Shown piece by piece: positions 35,802-44,415 of a stretch of 64,000 bases of DNA (its first letter is position 1; each line of letters starts with the position of its first letter). The translations under genes and the position numbers were made by a program. This DNA is from Bacillota bacterium (GTDB taxonomy: Bacteria > Bacillota > Clostridia > Lachnospirales > Lachnospiraceae): contig JAEZLZ010000103.1 of assembly GCA_023415055.1 (NCBI GenBank), forward strand, positions 56,763 through 120,762, given 5' to 3'. The notes under the pieces are model-generated. The model made no database searches. It was given only the letters and a program-made list of their open reading frames with translations, and was not told the origin of the DNA.

Positions 35802-36161
35802 AACTATCTCCCACTTCTTTCTTAAAATTTTGATCAGAGTAAAGAGTGAAAGATATTTCAAATTTTTCACCCAGCAAGTTTGTGTCTGCGTGTGTACACA
35901 GACTTGAGATGCTCATAGACTCGCAAGCGAGTCATTAAGTAGCGCAGAAATGAGGAAAAATTATGAGTTTATTCTCTTTGCTCCGACAATTTTCTATCTA
36001 CACTCCAATATACTCTTCTTATTGAAAAATACAACACCCCCGTTATTAAGAAAAGATTAAAATCCTATTAGAGTATATGCCGGCTGATCATTCCTATGAA
36101 AGAAAAGAAAGTGTGCCGAGTTAGGCAAGTGTGGTCCAGCTTCGCCGGACACACCACATAG
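35802..36161. other. Intergenic region upstream of the flotillin-like gene
   Basis: No gene. It contains three short inverted repeats: AGTxTGTGT/ACACAxACT (35877-35903), the palindrome GACTCGCAAGCGAGTC (35918-35933), and GTGTGGTCC..GGACACAC (36129-36154). It should hold the promoter of the flotillin-like gene, but no consensus was found. Confidence 0.6.
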
Positions 36162-36192
36162 AAAAAGGCCGTCGTAATTTGATGCGACGGCC
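36162..36192 (-). terminator. Terminator of the arabinofuranosidase gene
   Basis: GGCCGTCG (36167-36174) pairs with CGACGGCC (36185-36192) around a 10-base loop. On the minus strand it is followed by TTTTTC. It lies 16 bases after the GH51 stop. Confidence 0.9.
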
Positions 36193-36207
36193 CGGTATGC
36201 CTTTCGG

Positions 36208-37710
36208 TTATTTTATGCTCAAACGGATTACATTCCAGGAACATTTCCTTAAGGTTGCTACCGCTCTCATATCTAAAACTTCAGTCGTCCCATTGATATG
36301 TGGAATGACCTGATTCGGATCCGCGGCTGTGTTCACTGCTTTAAGATTCGAATGTTCCAGAACGATATGCTCTATCAAACTTGCACCTGCAAAATCACGA
36401 AGATCGATCTCAAGATCTATGTTCTCCTCCAGGGAGCGGTTCACAGCAAATACGGTCAGTTCCTTCTTCTCCTCATCCCATATACCGATGGACTCCACAT
36501 ACGGAACATCTTTCTTCTTGTCCGTACTATAACGATCACATTGAACAACGGGAGACAGTGCGATTCCTCTGCCGTAATTACTTGCATGCATGAAAGGATA
36601 ATAGATCGGCTGAACCCATGCAGGACCACCGTTTTCCGTCATGATCGGAGCGATTACATTCACAAGCTGAGCCAGACACGCCATCTTCACCCTGTCACAG
36701 TTCTTCAAAAGGGTAATTAGCAGACATCCTACTACGAGGGCATCTTCAAAAGTATAAACATCCTCCAATTGATGAGGAGCAATCTGCCATCTCTTTAGAT
36801 TCTTATCCGACTCATTGCTATGGAACCATACATTCCATTCGTCAAAGGAAAGATTAATTGTTTTATCTGAGCGCTTTACCGCCTTTACATAATCACAGAT
36901 TGCAGCAACGGATTTGATAAACTTATCCATATCGAGGGAACAAGCCAAGAAGGACGGTGTGTCCTCCTCTGCATTACTGTAATAGCTGTGCAGCGAAACA
37001 TAATCTACATACTCATATGTATTTTCCAAAACCGTAGCTTCCCACTGACCAAAGGTCGACATCCCGAGTCCGGAACTTCCGCATGCAACCAGCTCAATAT
37101 CCGGATCAAGCTCCTTCATAATCTTTGCTGTCTCACAGGCGACCCTGCCATATTCCTGCGCAGTCTTAGCGCAAATCTGCCAAGGACCGTCCATCTCATT
37201 GCCCAGACACCAAACCTTAATTCCAAAAGGTTCTTCATATCCGTTGGCTCTTCGCAGATCACTATAGTAGGTACCTTTCGGGAAATTACAATATTCCAAG
37301 AGATTTCTTGCTTCCTCCGGTCCTCTGGTCCCGAGATTCACTGCCTGCATCACCTTGCTGCCTGCACGCTTTGCCCATTCCTGAAATTCATCGATACCTA
37401 CCTCATTGGTCTCAATCGTATGCCATGCAAGTTCTGCACGGCGCGGACGCTTCACCGGATCACCGGTTCCGTCCTCCCAGTTATATCCTGACACAAAGTT
37501 TCCGCCCGGGTAACGGACAATGGGTACGTTTAGCTGCTTTACCAGTTCCATGACATCCTTACGAAAGCCTTTTTCATCCGCTGTCGGATGGGTCGGTTCA
37601 TAGATACCGTTATAAACTGCTCTTCCCAAGTGTTCAATAAAGGAACCATAGATTCTCTCATCTACCTTACCCACTGTAAAGTCCTTATTTAGTGTAAGTT
37701 TTGCCTTCAT
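36208..37710 (-). CDS. abfA: Alpha-L-arabinofuranosidase, GH51
   Basis: Removes alpha-L-arabinofuranose from arabinan and arabinoxylan oligosaccharides. It has 500 residues and no signal peptide, so it is intracellular. The chosen start is the ATG at 37710 (MKAKLTLNKDFTVG), nine bases after AAGGG; an ATG three codons upstream overlaps that site. The acid/base Glu is in VWCLGNEMDGPW (about residue 170) and the nucleophile Glu in SFDEWNVW (about 290). The fold is a TIM barrel plus a C-terminal beta-jelly roll. It is divergent from an AraC-family regulator, which probably controls it. It ends in a GC-rich terminator. Confidence 0.95.
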   Translation of the reverse strand: MKAKLTLNKDFTVGKVDERIYGSFIEHLGRAVYNGIYEPTHPTADEKGFRKDVMELVKQLNVPIVRYPGGNFVSGYNWEDGTGDPVKRPRRAELAWHTIETNEVGIDEFQEWAKRAGSKVMQAVNLGTRGPEEARNLLEYCNFPKGTYYSDLRRANGYEEPFGIKVWCLGNEMDGPWQICAKTAQEYGRVACETAKIMKELDPDIELVACGSSGLGMSTFGQWEATVLENTYEYVDYVSLHSYYSNAEEDTPSFLACSLDMDKFIKSVAAICDYVKAVKRSDKTINLSFDEWNVWFHSNESDKNLKRWQIAPHQLEDVYTFEDALVVGCLLITLLKNCDRVKMACLAQLVNVIAPIMTENGGPAWVQPIYYPFMHASNYGRGIALSPVVQCDRYSTDKKKDVPYVESIGIWDEEKKELTVFAVNRSLEENIDLEIDLRDFAGASLIEHIVLEHSNLKAVNTAADPNQVIPHINGTTEVLDMRAVATLRKCSWNVIRLSIK

Positions 37711-37862
37711 TTTTACCATCCCTTCTATTACAATATATATGATAATTCGTGCTTTTAACTTATCATATTGACACCGATTATTTCAATGATATATGATGTT
37801 TTCATACTGATCTATCCTGCTTTATAGCTGAGCCGGAGATAGGAAAGGAAGGATGCCTTAAA

Positions 37863-38636
37863 ATGAAGGTAAATGCAATCGGAATAAATTATAACCACAG
37901 CAGCCAGTTTTTTATCAACCGTCCTCATGGTTCCGGTGATTTTTTGTTTCTCTATTTTCGAACTGACGTCCTCCTTAGGCTGAACGGGGAGGATGTAATT
38001 GCTCATAAAAACTCGGCAATTTTATTTAACAAGGGAACACCGCAGATTTATCAGGCATATCAAGGCAGTTATGCCAATGATTTTATCCATTTTGATGCCG
38101 AAAAAGATCCTGATATAAGAAATCTGCCTCTGGATACGATAATGGTTCTACCGTCTACGAAGCAGATTCATAAGCTTTTGAAGGATATTTATTTGGAGTA
38201 TATCTCAAAAAATGTGAATCGGCATGATTCGATGGATTTATTACTAAAGCTGCTCTTTGTAAAGCTCAACGAGTTGATTGCTTATCAACCCTCGGATACA
38301 AGGTTTTACGGATACTTTGATGCCCTGCTGCATCTGCGATCTATGATTTATCGCCATCCGGAGGAAAGGTGGACCATTGAGCGACTCTCCCATCAGGTGA
38401 ATTTAAGCCCATCCCATTTTCAGCGGTTGTATAAGCAAACCTTCGGAATCAGCCCGATTGCGGATGTAATCACCTGTAAGCTGCAATTTGCGAAGACTTC
38501 TTTGGCTGTCACCAGCGATACGGTTCGTGAAATAGCTCTTCAATGCGGCTATGATAACGAGGAGCATTTTATGCGCCAGTTCAAGAAGGAGGAGGGCATG
38601 ACCCCTACTGAATATCGGTTGCTTCATCGGGAATAA
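37863..38636 (+). CDS. AraC-family transcriptional regulator
   Basis: A 257-residue regulator. The N-terminal ~140 residues form a cupin-like ligand domain (FLYFRTDVLLRLNGEDVIAH). The C-terminal ~105 residues hold two helix-turn-helix motifs, with LSHQVNLSPSHFQRLYKQTFG first and IALQCGYDNEEHFMRQFKKE second. It is divergent from the GH51 gene and separated by 152 bases, so it probably senses a sugar and controls abfA and perhaps itself. AGGAAGG precedes the ATG. Confidence 0.9.
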   Translation: MKVNAIGINYNHSSQFFINRPHGSGDFLFLYFRTDVLLRLNGEDVIAHKNSAILFNKGTPQIYQAYQGSYANDFIHFDAEKDPDIRNLPLDTIMVLPSTKQIHKLLKDIYLEYISKNVNRHDSMDLLLKLLFVKLNELIAYQPSDTRFYGYFDALLHLRSMIYRHPEERWTIERLSHQVNLSPSHFQRLYKQTFGISPIADVITCKLQFAKTSLAVTSDTVREIALQCGYDNEEHFMRQFKKEEGMTPTEYRLLHRE

Positions 38637-38639
38637 GAA

Positions 38640-39107
38640 TCAGAAGCGTTTGTCCATGTCAGTGTCAATGGCATTGCAATTATAATTCTGCCCTTTTCCC
38701 CTTCTACGAAAAAAGGTATCAATTATGAAGATGCCAAGTGCTATGGCTCCGGCGATCTGAAGTGTCTCAAAGAAATAGTAGGAGGTACTTTCTACATTTC
38801 CCTCCACAATCCCTGTTACGATCTGATACATCCCAGCACCTGGGACAAAGGGAATCACACCGGGGATCAAAAACATCGTCACCGGAGTCTTATAGATTCG
38901 TGCCAGTATATGGGATGCCAACGCAACCAATATGGTTGCCGCCAGGGTAGAAAGGACCTTGTCATCAATTAGCTCCAGACTAAATAGGTAGATCAGCCAG
39001 CCAAGGGCACCCGTCATTCCGGAATGTATGATATATTTTCTCGGCAGATAGAATAGTACAGAAAAGGCTGCTGTTGCAAAAAAAGCACTGATAACTTGTA
39101 ACACCAT
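38640..39107 (-). CDS. ThrE-type exporter small subunit (DUF3815/YjjB-like)
   Basis: A 155-residue membrane protein with four or five helices. YLPRKYIIHSGMTGALGWLIY and IPGVIPFVPGAGMYQIVTGIVEG are conserved in the second half of threonine/serine exporters. In many bacteria the two halves are separate genes, as here. It ends in a basic soluble tail (RRRGKGQNYNCN). It starts two bases after the larger subunit ends. Substrate specificity for Thr/Ser is inferred from the family. Confidence 0.85.
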   Translation of the reverse strand: MVLQVISAFFATAAFSVLFYLPRKYIIHSGMTGALGWLIYLFSLELIDDKVLSTLAATILVALASHILARIYKTPVTMFLIPGVIPFVPGAGMYQIVTGIVEGNVESTSYYFFETLQIAGAIALGIFIIDTFFRRRGKGQNYNCNAIDTDMDKRF

Positions 39108-39109
39108 AA

Positions 39110-39877
39110 TTACAGTATCCCTCCTATGAAGTTAAAAAACCCGATACCAAGTCCTACGCCGACAGCGATCCCCAGGGAAATAACAAAGGCTTCCACTGCT
39201 CTGGCCGTACCGGAATTATAATCACCCTGAAGTGTATCCCGAATAGCATTCGTAATCGGGATACCGGGTACCAAGGGCATGATGGAGCCGATGATAATCA
39301 GGTTACGGTCTATTCCAGAGATGTATCTGTTAAAAATCATGGTAATGAAAGCAAGTATAAAGCTTTTGAGCATATCCATGATAAAAGCACTGCCAATCCT
39401 CTTGTCAGCAAGATTTCCAATCAATACGATAAAAATACCATTCACACCTGCAAGCAGACAATCTAACCAGGAGCCTCCGAAGATTCCTACAAAACCGGCC
39501 ATCGACACTATCGTTGCCAGTGCTATGATTTGATTTGAATAGGCTTTGTGATACCTAACCTCTTCCAACGTACTGCGAGCTTCTTCTATCGTCATCACAC
39601 CGTCACAGATATTTCTGGACACTTGGTTAACGTCATTGATACGACTTAGATTATTGGATCGGTTAACAATACGCTTCACTCCGGTAATCGGTTCTATTGC
39701 CGGATCCGAAAGTGTTGCAACGATACCTGTCGTAGTTGCATAGACCTCCACGGAGGACAAATTGGATGACTTTAAGATACGTATCATTGTGTCTTCCACA
39801 CGATATGTCTCCGCTCCGCTCAGTGCCATAATCTCACCGGCAAGCATTGCCGTCTCAAATAAATTTTTGTAATTCAT
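39110..39877 (-). CDS. ThrE-type exporter large subunit (DUF1212/YjjP-like)
   Basis: A 255-residue membrane protein. The N-terminal cytoplasmic domain has SGAETYRVEDTMIRIL and TTTGIVATLSDP. About four or five helices follow, with IIGSIMPLVPGIPITNAIRD as the conserved loop. In the family it forms an amino-acid exporter with the downstream partner (two bases apart). The substrate is unproved. The ATG follows ATTCGGGAGAAAC. Confidence 0.88.
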   Translation of the reverse strand: MNYKNLFETAMLAGEIMALSGAETYRVEDTMIRILKSSNLSSVEVYATTTGIVATLSDPAIEPITGVKRIVNRSNNLSRINDVNQVSRNICDGVMTIEEARSTLEEVRYHKAYSNQIIALATIVSMAGFVGIFGGSWLDCLLAGVNGIFIVLIGNLADKRIGSAFIMDMLKSFILAFITMIFNRYISGIDRNLIIIGSIMPLVPGIPITNAIRDTLQGDYNSGTARAVEAFVISLGIAVGVGLGIGFFNFIGGIL

Positions 39878-40124
39878 TCCATGTTTCTCCCGAATTTTCC
39901 ATGTTGTTTTTACTAACTCTTATTTTACCATAAAATATTTCAAGCTACACGATTTATTTTTCTTTTCATCTACTTAATTATCATATATGATCGTATGTAT
40001 AACTATCTTAGTAGGCCTGCCAACCAAAAAGTTAGTATTTATGCATCTATAACTTAGCGTATTAATGTGAAATGAAATAAAGAAGTATGTTGCAATCAAA
40101 TTAACGACACAACGAGGAGACAAC

Positions 40125-41304
40125 ATGTTTAACATTTCCAGCAAAAGAATCAGTCTTCATTTATTTCTGATTAATGCATTTATTTACATATCATTTTCAC
40201 AATACGTACCTTATCTTGGCCCTTATTTTTCAAAAGCCGGGATAAATGCTGTTGAAATCGGAATCCTACTCACAGTCGGACCGGTATCCTCCATCCTGAT
40301 TCAGCCTTTGTGGGCAGTCATCAGTGATCGAACCGGAAGACGACGAGACGTATTATCGGTCGCTGTTCTCGGCTGTGCAATATCCATCTTCAGCTACTAT
40401 ATCGGACATACCTTCTTGTCCTTCTTTATCGCATCCATCCTGATCTCATTTTTCAGTACCTCCATCGTACCGATGAGTGATGCTCTCATGTTGCGAAGTG
40501 CAAACAAAAACAACCTGGATTTTTCTAAGATCCGAATGGGTGGAACCATCGGGTATGCAATCTTCGTAATCATATCCGGTATGATTGTCAAGAAAAATTC
40601 GAATCTCGCTTATATCATGGGTTTTACCGGATTTATGATCCTCTTAGGGTTGGTACGCTGCCTTCCAAAGGATGAACCGCAAGAAACCCGCCCCGTTCAA
40701 AAGAATCCGGAAAAATCCTCTGTAAAGAGCAACGGATCCCTGCTACATATCTTTGAATCAAAGCAGATCTATTTCCTTCTGGCCTTCGCTTTTATTAGTC
40801 AGGTTGGACTAAGCTTTACCTACAGTTTCTTAAGTGTCTATATGCTAAAGCTAGGCTTTAGTGCAAGCACGATGGGTATCACGAACAGTATTGCAGCGAT
40901 AAGTGAACTGCCGGTATTATAAGGTAAGCCCCACAAAGATTGCGATTATTTCCTGCTTTCTTCTCGGACTTCGTCTGATTACCGTTATCGGGGAGAGCCT
41001 TTTCTTTATCGCCCTATCCCAAACCCTGCAAGGTCTTACCTTCATGACAATTTACTATAGCTGCGCTGTCTTCATCAGTAAGAATGTGAAGCTTGAGAAC
41101 CAGTCCAAGGGTCAGAGTATACTTGCTCTCATTCAAACCGGTATCGGAAGCATCGTGGGCAATGTTCTCGGAGGTTTTCTGGTTGATTCTTACGGTTTAA
41201 AAAACGCCTACATTATGATGACAATCCTGGTCATAACAATAGCAGGACTCACCGCCCTGCTACTGTATTTCTATCAGAAAAAGCACAAACCAGAAACGAC
41301 CTAA
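40125..41304 (+). pseudogene. MFS transporter (MFS_1-like/PPP family), broken by deletion and frameshift
   Basis: The 5' frame (40125-40922) encodes 265 residues with the family N-terminal helices (QYVPYLGPYFSKAGINAVEIG, ISDRTGRRRDVL). It runs into a TAA right after AAISELPVL. The 3' frame (to 41304) picks up at SPTKIAIISCFLLGLRLIT and finishes the helices. Intact relatives have a short loop between these points, so about 10-20 residues are missing with a frame change around 40915-40935. The ribosome site GAGGAG is intact. The product would be truncated after about eight helices. Confidence 0.85.
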
Positions 41305-41465
41305 TCATTACTTTTCATCGACTAAAACCGGAAGCACTCCGGTCTCATAACGAAACACTTCATAATATTAATGTTTACGGTCGTAGCTTTCTTGTATAAT
41401 TTTCAAAATTATGGTAAGCTTTCAGTAACTATCCGGCGAATTCATTTTTAATCAAGGAGGAGAAT

Positions 41466-42578
41466 ATGCAGAAGAGAGCTTTTGGTAATACTGGTTTATT
41501 TACGTCTATATTAGGTTTCGGTGGTTTTCATTTATTAGAGATCCCGGTGAAGGAAGCAAATTATCTTTTGAATCGCTATCTTGATGCCGGCGGTAATTAT
41601 ATCGAGACAGCAGCCAGCTACGGTGATGGTGAATCTGAACGCAAGATTGGTCTTTGTGTTGCAGACAGACGCAGCGAATACATACTGGCTACTAAAACCG
41701 GGGATCGTACGAAGGAAGGAGCTTTGAAGTCCCTCGACAGAAGTCTTAAGAATCTCAGAACCGACTATATTGATCTTCTCATTATGCACGGTGTGGGAAC
41801 GATGGAGGAGCTCGATCAGATTCTTGCACCGGGCGGTGCTGTGGAAGCAGCAGAACAAGCCCTGAGGGAAGGTAAGATCAGACATATCGGAATCTCGATG
41901 CACGGGCAGCCGGATGTGCTTATTCGTGCACTCAAGGAGTATCCCTTTGAAGCGGTAATGACCACGATAAATTATTATGATCATTTTAATTTTCCTGAGA
42001 TACAGAATGAATTATTGCCTCTGGCCGATGAGAAAGGCAGTGCAGTTATTTTGATGAAACCGGTTGCCGACGGCTTATTATGGAGATCAAGTGAGGTTGC
42101 CTTCCGTTATGCACTTAGTCAGCCGGTATCCATCGTCGTGGCAGGGATCAACAATCGAGAGATGTTGGAGGCGGATCTGTCCTACGTAGAGCAGTTCGTT
42201 CCGATGTCTGCGGATGAACTCGAACAGTTGTATACGGATGCACCGGAGCTTGGTACCTATGTATGCCGTCAATGCGGTAAATGCCTGCCTTGTCCCGAGG
42301 GTATTCCCATTCCTGAAATCTTTCTTTACGAAGGCTATTTTGACAGACAGATGGCCGATGGTATTGTCACTAATGCCTCCAATTTTGCTCTCAAGGAGCG
42401 GCTGCGTTTCTGGTTTGGCAACAAGGATTTGGCGATGAAGCGATATAGTAAGCTTTCCGTGAAGGCCGACCGTTGTACGGAATGTAAGGAATGTATTCCA
42501 AAGTGCCCGTATGGGATTGATATTGTACGCAAGCTTTCCATCTGTGATTATAAGCTAGCTGCTAGGGATATCTACTAG
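41466..42578 (+). CDS. Aldo/keto reductase with two ferredoxin-type [4Fe-4S] motifs
   Basis: A 370-residue protein. Residues 1-265 form an AKR TIM barrel, with ETAASYGDGESERKIG (catalytic Tyr), LATKTGD (Lys) and IDLLIMHGVG (His) visible. Residues about 270-370 hold two Cys-rich clusters: CRQCGKCLPCP and CTECKECIPKCPYGI, typical ferredoxin 4Fe-4S motifs. Family members of this fused type are found in anaerobes, but the physiological substrate is not known. The ATG follows AAGGAGGAG. It stands alone on the plus strand, with a terminator after it. Confidence 0.92.
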   Translation: MQKRAFGNTGLFTSILGFGGFHLLEIPVKEANYLLNRYLDAGGNYIETAASYGDGESERKIGLCVADRRSEYILATKTGDRTKEGALKSLDRSLKNLRTDYIDLLIMHGVGTMEELDQILAPGGAVEAAEQALREGKIRHIGISMHGQPDVLIRALKEYPFEAVMTTINYYDHFNFPEIQNELLPLADEKGSAVILMKPVADGLLWRSSEVAFRYALSQPVSIVVAGINNREMLEADLSYVEQFVPMSADELEQLYTDAPELGTYVCRQCGKCLPCPEGIPIPEIFLYEGYFDRQMADGIVTNASNFALKERLRFWFGNKDLAMKRYSKLSVKADRCTECKECIPKCPYGIDIVRKLSICDYKLAARDIY

Positions 42579-42641
42579 AAGATGCTTTAGCAACCCGATA
42601 GAAAGCTTTGAAACGTGTGCTCGCCAGGTGTACTTAAAAAT

Positions 42642-42689
42642 GGATCACATACTTTCCTCAAATAGGTTGGGGAACTATGTGATCCTTTT
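42642..42689 (+). terminator. Terminator of the aldo/keto reductase gene
   Basis: GGATCACATA (42642-42651) pairs perfectly with TATGTGATCC (42676-42685) and is followed by TTTTC on the plus strand. Confidence 0.85.
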
Positions 42690-42737
42690 CTTAATCTTCA
42701 ATACGACAACCCAAAGTACTGCAGGATTCTAATAAAA

Positions 42738-43943
42738 TCATGATAGCTGATTATAAATCCGGTCCAGAGTCTCTTCTATCGAGGAATAATATTCTGTTAC
42801 TGCGAAATTCATAACCAGCTTGCTGCTCTTATCGCTAAATACGAAAGCCCTTTCCTTCAGAACCTTTTGTATTTTATGAGTTACCTTGATGGCAGGCATC
42901 AGTCCGGTTTCCGGAAGAAGGAGCATTAGTCTTTTTGCATCCCATCTCCCCACAATATCCAACTTCCGGAGGTTATTTGCCAACAATTCACCCATCTTTA
43001 ATAAGGTATCATTGATTCTTTCCTGTTCCTCCAGAGAATTCATCAGCTTCACGTAATCTATCTCACAAAGGATCAGTGAAAATGCATTTCCGTATCGATC
43101 GTATCGTAATATCTCGCGTTCTATGCCTTCAAGAAGTCCTCTTTGATTCAACAGCCCCGTTGCAATATCAATTTTACTGTGTTTCTCCATAAGTTCGTTC
43201 ATTACAGATTTTGCGTTCAGTAAACCCTTAAGGTCATTGAATTTATTGATAATCGGTTCCAGTTTTTCATATCCGAGGAATACCCTCCAGTGCCCTTTCT
43301 CCAATATGATCAGCTTCGTAAAACTGTCTCTCTGAACCATATCCATTACAATATTATACTCAAGAGTATGAACACTGAACTCCAGAACATCACTGATCAT
43401 TGTTTTATAGATCAGCTTATCCCGATATACTCCGTAGAAATCACATTTAAACTCTTTCAGACAATATACTCTGGATACAGCAGTCTGCCAATGGATAAAA
43501 TCCGATTCTGATATATTTTTCTTATCCAGATCGGAAATCAGTTCGTAACATCGAGCGTAGTTATTATCCAGGATATTCTGAAAATATTCCATAAGCAAAG
43601 CCTTCGCTGACAGGAAACGCATATCATTGCGCTTATTTGCTTCGTTATCTGCATTACGGCTGCTTTTTATAGTATTACCGTTCTCCGTATTGGTGCTGTC
43701 TTTGGATTTTTCGACAGGGCGCAGATTTCTTCTCTCCCAGACGACATTATATTCCTGACGTTTGGTTGGGTCACTTAGCACTGCATAGGCTTCGTTAATC
43801 AGCTGCATCCGGTCACCGCAGTCACCGTTCAGATTCATATCCGGATGATATTTTCTCGCCAGCCGTTTATAGGCACTCTCGATAATCTCCTGCTCTGCTT
43901 GATAATCTACCTGTAGAATCTTGTAATAGTCATCTAATCGCAT
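42738..43943 (-). CDS. J-domain protein fused to a degenerate GGDEF domain
   Basis: A 401-residue protein with an unusual architecture. Residues 1-68 are a J-domain with the HPD triad at 33-35 (ARKYHPDMN), which recruits Hsp70. A Ser/Asn/Lys-rich linker (70-110) and a central unknown region (110-255) follow. Residues about 259-401 have the diguanylate-cyclase fold pattern (DIATGLLNQRGL, LRKLDIVGRWDAKRLMLLL, LLPETG). The active-site GGDEF is replaced by DAKRL at 335-339, so cyclase activity is unlikely. The ATG follows AGGTGG. It may be a regulatory or DnaK-recruiting protein. It is unlinked to dnaK here. Confidence 0.88.
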   Translation of the reverse strand: MRLDDYYKILQVDYQAEQEIIESAYKRLARKYHPDMNLNGDCGDRMQLINEAYAVLSDPTKRQEYNVVWERRNLRPVEKSKDSTNTENGNTIKSSRNADNEANKRNDMRFLSAKALLMEYFQNILDNNYARCYELISDLDKKNISESDFIHWQTAVSRVYCLKEFKCDFYGVYRDKLIYKTMISDVLEFSVHTLEYNIVMDMVQRDSFTKLIILEKGHWRVFLGYEKLEPIINKFNDLKGLLNAKSVMNELMEKHSKIDIATGLLNQRGLLEGIEREILRYDRYGNAFSLILCEIDYVKLMNSLEEQERINDTLLKMGELLANNLRKLDIVGRWDAKRLMLLLPETGLMPAIKVTHKIQKVLKERAFVFSDKSSKLVMNFAVTEYYSSIEETLDRIYNQLS

Positions 43944-44074
43944 AACTTCACCACCTATTCCCTGGACGGATCCATCTTATTATTTCATCATATCTCAACC
44001 TTCCCTATGTTTCCAGCTTTATTTTATCTAATTCGACTTTTTTTCAAGGCGTGAATGAAAGATTTCCACATAAA

Positions 44075-44152
44075 GAAAGGATGCCGCAAAAGATATCCAC
44101 ATCGATCCGGGTGAAACCCACATCCAATGAAAAATTTTATTTTGCAGCATCC
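44075..44152 (-). terminator. Terminator of the smr gene (GGATGC type)
   Basis: GGATGCCGCAAAA (44079-44091) pairs with TTTTGCAGCATCC (44140-44152), with one G-U. On the minus strand it is followed by TTTCTTTATG. It shares the GGATGCxGC stem with the hairpins at 6500 and 22008. Confidence 0.8.
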
Positions 44153-44164
44153 GCTATGACAAAT

Positions 44165-44410
44165 TTACAGTTCTCGAAGAACCAGATCCGTACTTCCCTG
44201 ATTGAGTCCAATTTCGATTCGGATAACTCCGGGATGTTTCGCGTATTCTTTGCGTACTAGGTCACGAAGCTGAGTTCCTCCCTGATAGCCGTGGATCACT
44301 CTGATACGATAAACATCCTTCTTCGCTTTCTTTAACTGGCTGTCAAGATATATCTTCGCTTGATATCTTGTCATTCCGTGTATATCCAATTCCAGAATGC
44401 CTGTATTCAT
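44165..44410 (-). CDS. Smr (small MutS-related) domain protein
   Basis: An 81-residue single-domain protein. LDIHGMTRYQAKIYL carries the LDxHG motif and VIHGYQGGTQLRDLV carries the HGxGxxxLR motif. Free-standing Smr domains are nucleases or nucleic-acid binders in other bacteria. It starts five bases after the RF3 gene ends, so it is probably in the same transcript. GGAAGG precedes the ATG. The target is unknown. Confidence 0.85.
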   Translation of the reverse strand: MNTGILELDIHGMTRYQAKIYLDSQLKKAKKDVYRIRVIHGYQGGTQLRDLVRKEYAKHPGVIRIEIGLNQGSTDLVLREL

Positions 44411-44415
44411 TCCAC

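Noticed and set aside
41326..41341. Small hairpin ACCGGA/TCCGGT after the broken MFS gene
   Set aside because: The stem is only 6 bp and no U-tract follows, so it is not called a terminator.
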